This document shows, in pieces, positions 24,956 to 33,952 of a stretch of 64,000 nucleotides of DNA. A program made the position numbers and the translations under genes. The stretch is from Micromonospora sp. NBC_01699 (GTDB lineage Bacteria; Actinomycetota; Actinomycetes; Mycobacteriales; Micromonosporaceae): assembly GCF_036250065.1 (NCBI RefSeq), contig NZ_CP109199.1, positions 3,720,001-3,784,000 on the forward strand, given 5' to 3'. The number at the start of each line of letters is the position of its first letter. Position 1 is the stretch's first letter. Under the pieces are notes generated by a model. It had not been told where the DNA came from and did not search any database. It worked only from the letters and a program-made list of their open reading frames with translations.

Positions 24956-25681
24956 ATGGGCGACCACTGGGAAGGGTGGATCGACGACGGGCCGGATTTC
25001 GGGACCGGACCCGACGCCGACCCGGACTTCGCCGCCACCGACGGTTACCCGGTGGAGGGCTTCGGCCCGGCCGACGAGCACGGCGACGACGCCTACAGCG
25101 GCGGCGGGGCCGGCGAGGAGGACCTCGACGGCCCGGGACCGGAGACAACCCCGATCGGGTACGGCGACGAGCCGTTCACCGTCGACGCCGGGTACCCGGC
25201 CGACACCGGTTTCGGCCCGGCGGAACACGACACCGGTCTCGGCCCCGCCGACCTCGGCGCCGACACCGGTTTCGGTTCCGTCGACGGCGACACCGGTCCG
25301 GGGGCGGCCGACGGTGACACCGGGTTCGGGCCGGGTGACGTCGACGCGCAGGTCGGCTTCGGTGCCGCGCCGGTGGGTGCCGACCCCGACCTCGACCCGT
25401 ACGGCGACTCGTGGCCGCCACCGGCGTTCCCGGACGCGCTCGACTCCGGTGGCGTACCGGAACCGGTCGACGGTTTCCCGTGGGCCGACCCGGACACCCT
25501 CGGCGACCCGGACACCCCACCGGCCGACCCGGCGACCTATGGCGTACCGGAACCGGCGGAGTTGGCCGGTTACGCCGCCGAGGAGGTGCCGCCGGGGGTC
25601 GACCCGTGGACCGCGCTCGCCGGCTCCGACGACCCGGCGACCGGTGCCCTGGCCCGCTTCTGGGGGACACGGGACAGCTGA
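24956..25681 (+). CDS. Acidic repeat protein, dynamin operon
   Basis: A 241-residue, very acidic Gly/Asp/Pro-rich protein of unknown function. It contains several imperfect copies of DTGFGPxD between about residues 80 and 130 and has no membrane span or signal peptide. It starts seven bases after the second dynamin-like gene, so it belongs to that operon. Low complexity suggests a disordered scaffold or adaptor. The analogy with the Gly-rich IniB encoded beside mycobacterial IniA/IniC is an inference from context, not homology. Confidence 0.7.
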   Translation: MGDHWEGWIDDGPDFGTGPDADPDFAATDGYPVEGFGPADEHGDDAYSGGGAGEEDLDGPGPETTPIGYGDEPFTVDAGYPADTGFGPAEHDTGLGPADLGADTGFGSVDGDTGPGAADGDTGFGPGDVDAQVGFGAAPVGADPDLDPYGDSWPPPAFPDALDSGGVPEPVDGFPWADPDTLGDPDTPPADPATYGVPEPAELAGYAAEEVPPGVDPWTALAGSDDPATGALARFWGTRDS

Positions 25682-25688
25682 GCGTTGC

Positions 25689-26225
25689 TCACCGTTGTTT
25701 CTCCCGGACGGTGCGCCACGGCAGCCCGGCGATCGTCTCCAGGACCTCGGAGCGCGGCTGGCCGCACCCGTCGACCGGCACGGCGGGGCGGATCGCGGTG
25801 CCGTCGGCGGCGACCAGGGCCACGTACGGGGCGACCAGCGGCGACACCGGGCACACCGGCGCCCGGGGGGTCGCCCGGGGTGTGGCCAGCGCGGCCAGCG
25901 CGGCCAGCAGCCCGTCGAGCCCGGCGCCGTCGAGCCGTTCCTGCCGCAGCACGGTCGGGCCGGGCGGCTCCGGTGTGACGACGGTGCAGCGCAGGGCGGC
26001 GACCGCGACGAAGTCGGCCGGTACGTTGCCGACCGGCCCGGCCGGGAACGTCAGTCCGGGCAGGGCGTCCTCCACCGGGGTCGGACAGTCCGCGGAGACG
26101 ACCACCGGTCCCGTCGGTGTCGGGTACGGCGGCGCCGACGTACCACCCGAACCGCAGCCGGTGAGCGCACCGACGGCCACCAGCAGCACGGCCACCGCGG
26201 CGCTGCGCGGGTGAACGGTCCTCAC
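25689..26225 (-). CDS. Putative lipoprotein
   Basis: A 178-residue protein with a lipoprotein signal peptide: basic start VRTVHPR, hydrophobic AAVAVLLVAVGA and lipobox LTGC with C24. The mature part has four further cysteines and no recognised domain. It should be secreted and lipid-anchored. GTG at 26225 was chosen because it places the signal peptide at the N-terminus. It converges on the acidic repeat gene, with 7 bases between stops. Confidence 0.7.
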   Translation of the reverse strand: MRTVHPRSAAVAVLLVAVGALTGCGSGGTSAPPYPTPTGPVVVSADCPTPVEDALPGLTFPAGPVGNVPADFVAVAALRCTVVTPEPPGPTVLRQERLDGAGLDGLLAALAALATPRATPRAPVCPVSPLVAPYVALVAADGTAIRPAVPVDGCGQPRSEVLETIAGLPWRTVREKQR

Positions 26226-26287
26226 GAACCGTTCGACGGCACCGACCGGCACCGGGTTCCCGACCGGCACCGGGACCCGGTACGGGG

Positions 26288-27061
26288 TCAGCGGACGCCG
26301 GCCACGGCGGCGTCGCGGGCACCCCGCCAGACCAGGCCGGTCTCGGCGAACCCGGCCGTGCGCAGCGCGTCGAGGTGCCACGACACCGGCGGGGTCCACT
26401 CCGTGTCGTGCCGGTCGGCGAACACCTGCCGCCGCTGTTCGAGCAGCGGACCCAACACCGGGTCGGCGGCGACGTGGTCCCACCACGCCTGCCAGGACAG
26501 CACCGCGCCGGCGGCGTAACGCGCCTCGCGGCGGGCCCGGAACACGTCACCGAATTTCGTGGTCAGGTCCGGCAGGCCGTCGTCGGGCATGGTGTCGACG
26601 TTGACGAAGACCCCACCGGGGCGCAGCACCTGCCGGATCTCGGCGTAGAGCGGGCCGAGTCGTTCCCGGGGGATCCAGTGCAGCGCCGTCGCGGTCAGCA
26701 CCGCGTCGTAGTCCTGGCGGGGTAGCCCGGCGGCCCAGTCCGGGGAGCGCAGGTCGGCGGCGACCACGGTGGACCGCTGGTCCAGCGACTGTCGGGCGAT
26801 CGTCATCAGCACCGGGTCGACGTCGAGCAGCGTCGTGGTCGCGTACGGAAACCGGCGCAGCACCCGCAGCGAGATGCTGCCGGTGCCGCCGGCCAGGTCG
26901 AGTACGGCCGGTGCCGGCCCGTCGGCGGTGGCGGCGACCGTGTCGAGCAGTGCCGCGAACCTCTCCTCCCGGTCGGGCAGGTACGCCTCCTGCTGACGAT
27001 CCCAACTTTCCTGCCACGCCACCGAATCCCACGCCACCGAGTCCAGAGAGTAAGGAGTCAT
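26288..27061 (-). CDS. SAM-dependent class I methyltransferase
   Basis: A 257-residue methyltransferase. VLDLAGGTGSISL near residue 53 is the SAM-binding motif I, LLDVDPVLM follows as motif II, then DAVLTATALHWI and LRPGGVFVNVDT. Substrate unknown. The N-terminus carries a small duplication (DSVAW twice). The ATG at 27061 is preceded by AAGGAG-like sequence only inside the coding start, so the start is tentative. A short palindrome TTAGACTAA lies at 27067-27075, just upstream. Confidence 0.8.
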   Translation of the reverse strand: MTPYSLDSVAWDSVAWQESWDRQQEAYLPDREERFAALLDTVAATADGPAPAVLDLAGGTGSISLRVLRRFPYATTTLLDVDPVLMTIARQSLDQRSTVVAADLRSPDWAAGLPRQDYDAVLTATALHWIPRERLGPLYAEIRQVLRPGGVFVNVDTMPDDGLPDLTTKFGDVFRARREARYAAGAVLSWQAWWDHVAADPVLGPLLEQRRQVFADRHDTEWTPPVSWHLDALRTAGFAETGLVWRGARDAAVAGVR

Positions 27062-27179
27062 AGACGTTAGACTAATTACCGTCCGGGGGCTTGTCGACCA
27101 CGGACCGCCCCGAAGCGGTGCAGATTCCCCTCGTGCGCCGGACACCCGCCGGCCACCTCCGACCGGCATACTGCGCTGC

Positions 27180-27959
27180 GTGACACCGCACTTCGCCTAC
27201 CTCGACGCACCGACACCGCTGGCCTTCGCGCACCGGGGCGGCGCCGCCGACGGCGACGAGAACACCGCCGAGGCGTTCAGCCGCGCGATCGAACTCGGCT
27301 ACCGGTACGTCGAAACCGACGTGCACGGCACCGCCGACGGGGTGGCCGTGGTCTTCCACGACCCGACCCTGGAGCGGCTCACCGGCGAACCCGGCCGGAT
27401 CTCCGACCTGACCTGGGCCGACCTGACCCGCGTACGGGTCGGTGGGGCGGCCGCCGTACCACGGCTGGACGACGTCCTCGGCAGCTGGCCGCAGGTACGG
27501 TTCAATATCGACGTCAAGGCCGACGGGGGCGTCGAACCGACACTCGCCTCGCTGCGGCGTACCGCCGCCCACGACCGGGTGCTGCTCGCCTCGTTCAGTG
27601 ATGCCCGACTCACCCGGCTGCGGGCCCTCGCCGGACCGACCGTGGCGACCTCGCTCGGCATGCGCGGCGTCGCCCGGCTGCGGCTGGCCTCGCTGACCGG
27701 TCGACGGCTGACGCTGCCGCCGTCGGTCGCCGCCGCCCAGGTACCGGTGCGCTACAACCGGATCCGGGTGGTCGACCGGCGGTTCGTCGAGCACGCCCAC
27801 CGGCTGGGGCTCCAGGTGCATGTCTGGACGATCGACGAATCTGCCGAGATGCACGAGTTACTCGATCTCGGGGTGGATGGCATCATGACCGATCGCGTGG
27901 ACGTGCTGCGCGACACGTACCTCAGCCGCGGTCACTGGCCCGCCGACCGAACACCCTAG
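27180..27959 (+). CDS. Glycerophosphodiester phosphodiesterase
   Basis: A 259-residue TIM-barrel GDPD that hydrolyses glycerophosphodiesters to glycerol 3-phosphate and an alcohol. Seen: FAHRGG near residues 16-21, DENTAEAF near 27, ETDVHGTADG near 44 and VVFHDPTLERLTG near 57, which supply the catalytic His pair and metal-binding Glu/Asp. No signal peptide, so it is cytoplasmic. It starts with GTG at 27180 and is followed after 46 bases by the UMF1 transporter gene, which may form an operon with it. Confidence 0.9.
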   Translation: MTPHFAYLDAPTPLAFAHRGGAADGDENTAEAFSRAIELGYRYVETDVHGTADGVAVVFHDPTLERLTGEPGRISDLTWADLTRVRVGGAAAVPRLDDVLGSWPQVRFNIDVKADGGVEPTLASLRRTAAHDRVLLASFSDARLTRLRALAGPTVATSLGMRGVARLRLASLTGRRLTLPPSVAAAQVPVRYNRIRVVDRRFVEHAHRLGLQVHVWTIDESAEMHELLDLGVDGIMTDRVDVLRDTYLSRGHWPADRTP

Positions 27960-28005
27960 GTCGGACCGGACCACCCGCCCGAGCCCCCGTCGAAGGACCA
28001 CACCG

Positions 28006-29391
28006 ATGGCCGAAACCGTCTCCGTCGCCGTGACCGGCACCCCGCCGCCCAGTACCCGCCGGGAACGGACCGGCTGGTACTTCTACGACTGGGCGATGTC
28101 GGCGTTCTCGACCACGGTCATCACCGTGTTCCTCGGCCCGTTCCTGACCACGGTCACCGAACTGGCCGCCGGCTGCGAACTCGGCGCGGACAGCTGCGAC
28201 GGTGACGTCCACCCGTTCGGGATCACGGTCGCGGCCGGCTCCTACTTCCCGTACCTGGTGTCACTGTCGGTGTTCCTGACCGTGTTCGTGCTGCCGGTGA
28301 TGGGCGCGGTCGCGGACCGGTCGGCGCACAAGAAGCGGCTGCTGGCCGGGGCGGCGTTCGTCGGCGCCGCCGCCACCGTCTCGATGGTCTTCGTCACCGG
28401 CGACCGGTACCTGCTCGGCGGCGCCCTGTTCCTGGTCGCCAACATCGCCTTCGGGGCCAGCGTGGTCGTCTACAACTCGTTCCTGCCGCAACTCGGTGGC
28501 CCCGACGACCGGGACGGGATCTCCAGCCACGGCTGGGCGCTGGGCTACCTCGGCGGCGGGCTCCTACTGGCGGTGAACCTGGTCGTGGTGACCCTGTTCA
28601 GCGTCGAGGGCGACCACCAACGCACCCTGGACCTGGCCCGCTGGTCGATCGTCTCGGCCGGGGTGTGGTGGGCGGCGTTCACCCTGATCCCGCTGCGGTG
28701 GCTGCGCGAACGGCCCGCCGCCGAGGCCAGCGTCGGCGCCAACCTGCTCACCGACGGGTTCCGGCAACTCGGCCGCACCGTACGCGGACTCAAGGCGTAC
28801 CCGTTGACGTTGTTCTTCCTGCTCGCGTTCCTGGTCTTCAACGACGGCATCCAGACCGTGATCGCCCTGGCCAGCCAGTACGGCACCGAGGAACTGCGGC
28901 TGGAGCAGACCACCCTGATCGTGACCATCCTGCTGGTGCAGTTCCTCGCGTTCGGCGGCGCGCTGCTGCTCGGTGCCCTGGCCAAACGGATCGGCGCCTG
29001 GAAGACGGTCCTGATCAGCCTGGTGTTGTGGACGGTGGTGATCCTGGCGGCGTTCCGGCTGCCGGCCGAGGCACCGGTACCGTTCATGATCCTCGGCGCC
29101 GGCATCGGCCTGGTGCTCGGCGGCAGCCAGGCGCTGAGCCGCTCCCTGTTCAGCCAGCTCATCCCGGCCGGCAAGGAGGGCGAGTACTACGGCTTCTACG
29201 AGATCAGCGACAAGGGCACCAGCTGGCTCGGGCCGCTCGCGTTCGGGTTGGTGTTCCAACTCACCAACAGCTACCGGGTGGGCCTGGTCTCGCTGCTGAT
29301 CTTCTTTGTGGTCGGGTTCGTGCTCCTGCTCGCGGTGCCGATCCGGCGGGCCATCGTGGCCGCCGGCAACACGCCGCCGCGGGTGTTGTGA
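28006..29391 (+). CDS. UMF1/Atg22-family MFS transporter
   Basis: A 461-residue transporter with about 12 membrane spans. The N-terminal segment TGWYFYDWAMSAFSTTVITV, then GPFLT, and a later EYYGFYEISDKGTSWLGPLA are typical of the UMF1 group related to yeast Atg22, an amino-acid effluxer. Substrate in bacteria is unknown. It has ATG at 28006 and lies 46 bases after the GDPD gene in the same direction. Confidence 0.88.
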   Translation: MAETVSVAVTGTPPPSTRRERTGWYFYDWAMSAFSTTVITVFLGPFLTTVTELAAGCELGADSCDGDVHPFGITVAAGSYFPYLVSLSVFLTVFVLPVMGAVADRSAHKKRLLAGAAFVGAAATVSMVFVTGDRYLLGGALFLVANIAFGASVVVYNSFLPQLGGPDDRDGISSHGWALGYLGGGLLLAVNLVVVTLFSVEGDHQRTLDLARWSIVSAGVWWAAFTLIPLRWLRERPAAEASVGANLLTDGFRQLGRTVRGLKAYPLTLFFLLAFLVFNDGIQTVIALASQYGTEELRLEQTTLIVTILLVQFLAFGGALLLGALAKRIGAWKTVLISLVLWTVVILAAFRLPAEAPVPFMILGAGIGLVLGGSQALSRSLFSQLIPAGKEGEYYGFYEISDKGTSWLGPLAFGLVFQLTNSYRVGLVSLLIFFVVGFVLLLAVPIRRAIVAAGNTPPRVL

Positions 29392-29455
29392 GGCACGCGG
29401 GTCGCGGCTGCGATCGGCGGGTCGGGGCGTTGACCATGCGTTAGGCTGCCCGACC

Positions 29456-30172
29456 GTGACCGACGACGCCACCTCCTCCGCCGCCTTCCTGCTGTACTCC
29501 CCGTTCGGCGTACCCGACGCGCCGCAGATCCGCGCCGGGCGGCCGGCCCGCGACGGCCGGCCGCTGCACGCCGCCGCGCTGAAGTTCTTCTGGGGACCGA
29601 TGGACTGTGGCAAGTCGACCATGGCCTTGCAGATGAACTACAACCACGCCCGGCAGGGCCGCCGCGGCCTGGTCACCACCCGGATCGACCGCTCGCTCGG
29701 CCCGCAGGTCACCACCCGGATCGGGCTCGCGCACGAGGCGATCGAGGTCACCGAGGACCTGGACCTGCGCGCCCTGGTCCGGGGCCGCCGGGCCGAGGGG
29801 CTGCGGGTCGACTACCTGATCTGCGACGAGGCGTGCTTCTACACCGTGGAACACGTCGAACAGATGGCCGAACTGGTCGACGACTACGACGTCGACGTGT
29901 TCGCCTTCGGTCTGGCCACCGACTTCCGCTCCAGCCTGTTCCCGGCCGCGCAGCGACTGTTCGAACTCGCCGACGAGGTGGCCCGCATCCAGGTCGAGGT
30001 GCTCTGCTGGTGCGGCCGTGAAGGGCTGCTCAACGCGCGGGTCGTCGACGGCGAGGTGGTCCGCGAGGGCCAGCGGGTGGTGATCGGCGACACGGTGGTC
30101 AGCGCCGAGGTGCGCTACCAGGTGCTCTGTCGGCGGCACTACCGCACCGGCGACCTCGGCCCGCGCCGCTGA
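29456..30172 (+). CDS. tdk: Thymidine kinase (TK1-like)
   Basis: A 238-residue enzyme phosphorylating thymidine to dTMP in nucleotide salvage. Seen: P-loop GPMDCGKSTM near residues 45-54, Walker B-like YLICDEACFY near 120, and a C-terminal zinc-site region with CWC-GREGLLNAR and LCRRHY. The N-terminal 40 residues are longer than in E. coli Tdk. GTG at 29456 was chosen as it directly precedes a plausible N-terminus. It stands 64 bases after the transporter gene. Confidence 0.93.
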   Translation: MTDDATSSAAFLLYSPFGVPDAPQIRAGRPARDGRPLHAAALKFFWGPMDCGKSTMALQMNYNHARQGRRGLVTTRIDRSLGPQVTTRIGLAHEAIEVTEDLDLRALVRGRRAEGLRVDYLICDEACFYTVEHVEQMAELVDDYDVDVFAFGLATDFRSSLFPAAQRLFELADEVARIQVEVLCWCGREGLLNARVVDGEVVREGQRVVIGDTVVSAEVRYQVLCRRHYRTGDLGPRR

Positions 30173-30240
30173 CCCCTTACAACCGGCACGGGTCGACCGG
30201 TACGCGCCCGTCCGGCCGTACCCGACCCCCGGCGGCCCGG

Positions 30241-30696
30241 TCAGAACGGGTCGCCGCAGACCTGCCAACCGTCGTCACCGTCGACCACCGGCAGGTCGTG
30301 ATCGTCGACGGCCCCGTTGACGCGGGTCAACGCGACCGTGACGGTGGCACTGCGCCGCCCGTCCCGGCTGGCGATCGTGACGTCCTCGACGGTGTACCGG
30401 CTGATCGTGGGCGGGGTGTCGACCCGTGAGGTGAACCTCGGCAGACTCCACCGCCCACGGGTCGCGGCGCAGAGCCGGTCGTACGCGCCCGCGTGGTCAC
30501 CGGCGGCCACCCGGTCGAGGAACGCGCCGGCCGCCCGTTTGGCCGGGCCGGTCGCCTGCCGGACGGACTGGAAGTTCCAGGCGGCCAACCCGGCCGCGCC
30601 GACACAGCAGACGAACAGCGTCAGCCCGACCACGACCAGGGCCCGGCGCAGCGCCCGCCGCGGCCTGGTCCGGGACCTGGGCATCTCGTACGCCAT
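30241..30696 (-). CDS. Membrane-anchored hypothetical protein, DUF4878-like
   Basis: A 151-residue protein. A basic N-terminus (RSRTRPRRALRRA) precedes one membrane span (ALVVVGLTLFVCCVGAAGLA, about 20-40). An extracellular domain with AAGAFLDRVAAGDHAGAYD and a YTVEDVTI strand then resembles the NTF2-like DUF4878 fold. Function unknown. Start at the ATG at 30696 is tentative because no good ribosome-binding site is visible. It is divergent from the GntR regulator gene. Confidence 0.6.
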   Translation of the reverse strand: MAYEMPRSRTRPRRALRRALVVVGLTLFVCCVGAAGLAAWNFQSVRQATGPAKRAAGAFLDRVAAGDHAGAYDRLCAATRGRWSLPRFTSRVDTPPTISRYTVEDVTIASRDGRRSATVTVALTRVNGAVDDHDLPVVDGDDGWQVCGDPF

Positions 30697-30758
30697 GACC
30701 AGAACGGTAGATACCCTCCGGCGGTCGCCGCAGGAACTCACGTTGCTACCCTCGGTCA

Positions 30759-31130
30759 ATCGTCTTCATCGAGCTGGACCCCGACTCGCCGGTCCCGCCG
30801 TACGAGCAGGTCCGGGCGCGGATCGCCGCACTGGCCGGCGGCAGCGAACTGACCGCCGGCACCCGGCTGCCGACCGTACGTCAACTCGCCGGGGAACTCG
30901 GCCTGGCCGCCAACACCGTCGCCCGCGCCTACCGGGAGTTGGAACAGGCCGGGCTGGTCGAGACCCGGGGCCGGCACGGCACGGTGATCACCGCCGGGGC
31001 GGCCCGGGTGCCGGTCGAGGCGCAACTGCTCGCCCAGCGCTACGCCGAGGCCAGCCGCCGGCTCGGCGTACCGGCCCCGCAGGCGCTGGCCCTGGTCCGG
31101 GCGGCCCTGGACCTGCCGGTCAACGACTGA
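30759..31130 (+). CDS. GntR family regulator (YtrA-like), start codon unusual
   Basis: A protein of about 123 residues with a GntR winged-helix N-terminus: ELDPDSPVPPYEQVRARI, LTAGTRLPTVRQLAGELGLA, then ANTVARAYRELEQAGLVETR. A short C-terminal helical tail follows, as in the YtrA subfamily that often controls ABC transporters. Homology runs back to IVFIELD at 30759, but no ATG, GTG or TTG exists in frame there. Candidates are AUC at 30759 or CTG at 30774. The next in-frame GTG is too far inside the HTH. It overlaps the convergent ATP-grasp gene by 11 bases. Confidence 0.75.
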   Translation: MVFIELDPDSPVPPYEQVRARIAALAGGSELTAGTRLPTVRQLAGELGLAANTVARAYRELEQAGLVETRGRHGTVITAGAARVPVEAQLLAQRYAEASRRLGVPAPQALALVRAALDLPVND

Positions 31131-31944
31131 GCAGCCCACGGATCGACGCACCCAGGTTCGCCACGAACGCCGCACGGGTGTCGTCGTCGACCAGATCCAA
31201 CGACAGGTACGGGTTGAGGTCCTCCAGCTCGACCAGCAGCAGCTCCCCGTCGACCGTACGGCACGCGTCGACCCGCTGGATGCCGTGCGCCAGCCCGTTC
31301 CAGTCGACGAACCGTTGGGCGAAGTCCCGGTCGGCCGGGGTCGGGTCGTAGCGCCGCAACAACCAGCGCTGCTCCGGATCGGGGGCGTGCAGGGCGTACT
31401 GCAACTCGTGGTCGACGAAGTAGAACGACACCTCGTACCGGAAGTCGATCCTCGGCTGGGCCAGCAACTGGTCGAACCCGACCCGGTCGAGTTCGTCGCG
31501 CGCGACGACCCGCAGCCCGATCGAGTCCGCCCCGGCGACCGGCTTGACCACGTACTGCGCCACCTCCGGCAGCCGGTGCAGGTCGGCGGGCCGGTCCACG
31601 GTCGGGATCACCGGGTAACCGTCGACCGTCAGGTCGACCAGGTACCGCTTGCCGACCATGTCGGCCCGCCCGGTCAGCGGGTTGTAGACCCGGGTGCCCC
31701 GCGACCGGGCCGCGGATCGGAACGCCTCGTACTCGTCCCGGTAGTGCAGCACCGGGCCGCTGTTGCGGACCACCACCGCGTCGAAGTCGTCCATCAGCGC
31801 GGTGACCTGCGACGGGTGGCACAGGGCGACGGTGAAGTCCGCGCGCAGCCGCCCCGACAGGTTAATGTCCTCGTCGCAGTACCTGCGCCCGCGTGCCTGG
31901 TAGCCCAGGTCGGTGACGTACAGGAGGGTGGGTCGGCTGGTCAT
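31120..31944 (-). CDS. ATP-grasp family protein (RimK/GshB-like)
   Basis: A 274-residue protein with an N-terminal pre-ATP-grasp alpha/beta domain (about 1-95). An ATP-grasp core follows: YVVKPVAGADSIGLRVV near residue 130 (nucleotide-binding loop) and a metal-binding VELEDLNPYLS near 240. These enzymes ligate carboxylates to amines or thiols using ATP. The substrate is unknown and no peptide-maturation genes adjoin. Start is ATG at 31944. Confidence 0.75.
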   Translation of the reverse strand: MTSRPTLLYVTDLGYQARGRRYCDEDINLSGRLRADFTVALCHPSQVTALMDDFDAVVVRNSGPVLHYRDEYEAFRSAARSRGTRVYNPLTGRADMVGKRYLVDLTVDGYPVIPTVDRPADLHRLPEVAQYVVKPVAGADSIGLRVVARDELDRVGFDQLLAQPRIDFRYEVSFYFVDHELQYALHAPDPEQRWLLRRYDPTPADRDFAQRFVDWNGLAHGIQRVDACRTVDGELLLVELEDLNPYLSLDLVDDDTRAAFVANLGASIRGLLSR

Positions 31945-32147
31945 CGGGCTCCTTCGGGCCGGGCGGGTGGTCGCGGGCGGGATTCTGCCGTACGGCCGCC
32001 GCGACCGTCACCGAGGCGGACCCGCCGCCGACCCGGTCGCACCGGGTGGTAATCGACTGTTGACGTGCGGTGGCCTGTTGCCGCCGTTGCCGGTGGTCTA
32101 CGGTCAGCGCATCCCCCCGACCACCCCGACCGGCGCAGGAGCAGACG

Positions 32148-33854
32148 ATGGCCCGGTATGTGCAGCCGGTGACCCCACCGGGCGACCCCTACACCGATGA
32201 CCGGCTGCTGCGTTCCTGGTTGGACCGGCAACTCGGCCTCGGCGGACACGCCGCCGCGAAGGGGCGGCTGAGCGCGCTCGCCGCCGAGATCACCAGGCCG
32301 TTGCGGGCCGCGCACGCCGACGCGGAGGCGCACCCACCCACCCTGGTGCGGTACGGCCCGTGGGGCGCCAGGATCGACCGGATCGACACCTCCGCCGGCT
32401 GGCAGACCCAGCGGGCCGCCGCCGCCCGACACGCCGTCGTCGCCCTGCCGTACCTGGAACAGGCCCGCGGCGAGTGGGGAGCGGCGGCACGGGTGGTCCA
32501 ACACGCCCTGCTGCACCTGTACGGGCCCGAGTCGGCCACCTTCTCCTGCCCGGTCGCGATGAGCGACGGCGCGGCGGCCCTGCTCGCCCGACCCGAGGTC
32601 GACCCGGCCGTACGCGACGCCTGGCTGCCCCGGCTGACCTCGACCGACCCGGCATCGGCGATCACCAGCGGGCAGTGGATGACCGAGGCGCAGGGCGGCT
32701 CCGACCTGGCCCGCTCGTCCACCACCGGCCGCCCCGCCAGCAACGGCTCCTGGCGGCTGACCGGCGAGAAGTGGTTCTGCTCCGCCGCCGACTCGGCGAT
32801 CGCGGTGGCACTGGCCCGGCCCGATGGCAAGGTGCGGGGCAGCCGGGTTCTGGCCCCGTTCCTGGTGCCCCGCTACGCGGCCGACTCACCGCTGGCCGGG
32901 GTCGGCGCCGACCCCACCGGCCCGGCGCCGGGCGTGACCGTGCACCGGCTCAAGGACAAGCTCGGCACCCGCGCGCTGCCCACGGCCGAGATCGGGCTCA
33001 ACGACGCGTACGCGCTGCCGCTGGGCGACCCGGACCAACCGGGACTGACCCGGGCGATGACCCTGGTCGTGGTGACCCGGCTGCACAACGCCGCCGCGGC
33101 CGCCGCCGGTATGCGCCGTGGCCTGGCCTACGCCCGCGCGTACGCCGACACCCGTCAGGTCGCCGGCGGGCTGCTGGTCACCTCGCCCCTGCACCGGGCC
33201 ACGCTGGGCACCCTCGCGGTCGATGCGGCCGGCGCGTTCGCCCTGGCCGGACACGCGTTCTTCCTGCTCGGTCGGGTGGAGGTGGGGGCCGACCCGGCCG
33301 CCGCCGCCGAACTGCGGATCGTGGCCCCGCTGGCCAAGCTCGCCACCGGCCGGCTCGCCGTCGCCTCCGCCGCCGAGTACGTGGAGAGCTTCGGCGGCGC
33401 CGGTTACGTCGAGGACACCGGGGTGCCGCGGCTGCTGCGCGACGCCCAGGTGCTGCCGATCTGGGAGGGCACCACCAACGTGCTCTCCCTCGACGTGCTG
33501 CGCGCCACCGTACGCGAGGACGCCGCCCCGCCGCTGCTGCGCCGGCTCGACCTGGCCGCCGACATCGCCCGGCGGCTGAACCCGGCGCTGGCCGACGCGC
33601 TCGCCACGGCCGCCCGGCGGCTGCGTACCACGGTCGCGGAGGTGACCGCCGACCCGGACGCGGTCGCGGTCGTCGCCGGTGCCCGCGAGTTCGCCCTGCG
33701 CCTGGCGTACGCGTTGGCCGCCGCCGTGCTGGTCGAGCAGGCCGCCGCCGGCGACGAACTGGCCGAGGTCGCCGCCCGGCTCTGGGCCCGGCGCTGGCTG
33801 CGCGGCGAGGAGATCGCCGCCGACGCCCACCACCACCTGGACGTGCTCTGCTAG
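32148..33854 (+). CDS. Acyl-CoA dehydrogenase family protein (AidB-like)
   Basis: A 568-residue flavoprotein of the acyl-CoA dehydrogenase superfamily. FAD/substrate motifs: MTEAQGGSDLARS near residue 179, LTGEKWFCSAADS near 203, and WEGTTNVLSLDVLRA near 440. The long C-terminal extension and overall layout resemble AidB-type members linked to alkylation response more than short-chain beta-oxidation enzymes. ATG at 32148 has AGGAG nine bases upstream. No beta-oxidation genes are adjacent. Confidence 0.8.
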   Translation: MARYVQPVTPPGDPYTDDRLLRSWLDRQLGLGGHAAAKGRLSALAAEITRPLRAAHADAEAHPPTLVRYGPWGARIDRIDTSAGWQTQRAAAARHAVVALPYLEQARGEWGAAARVVQHALLHLYGPESATFSCPVAMSDGAAALLARPEVDPAVRDAWLPRLTSTDPASAITSGQWMTEAQGGSDLARSSTTGRPASNGSWRLTGEKWFCSAADSAIAVALARPDGKVRGSRVLAPFLVPRYAADSPLAGVGADPTGPAPGVTVHRLKDKLGTRALPTAEIGLNDAYALPLGDPDQPGLTRAMTLVVVTRLHNAAAAAAGMRRGLAYARAYADTRQVAGGLLVTSPLHRATLGTLAVDAAGAFALAGHAFFLLGRVEVGADPAAAAELRIVAPLAKLATGRLAVASAAEYVESFGGAGYVEDTGVPRLLRDAQVLPIWEGTTNVLSLDVLRATVREDAAPPLLRRLDLAADIARRLNPALADALATAARRLRTTVAEVTADPDAVAVVAGAREFALRLAYALAAAVLVEQAAAGDELAEVAARLWARRWLRGEEIAADAHHHLDVLC

Positions 33855-33952
33855 GAACCGGCCGGTAGGCCGCCCGGCGGTGGCTACGCTCGACCGGTAA
33901 CCGGAACCGACCCTCCGGGCAGTGGCGGCGACGCCGGCAAGCGGGAGATGCG

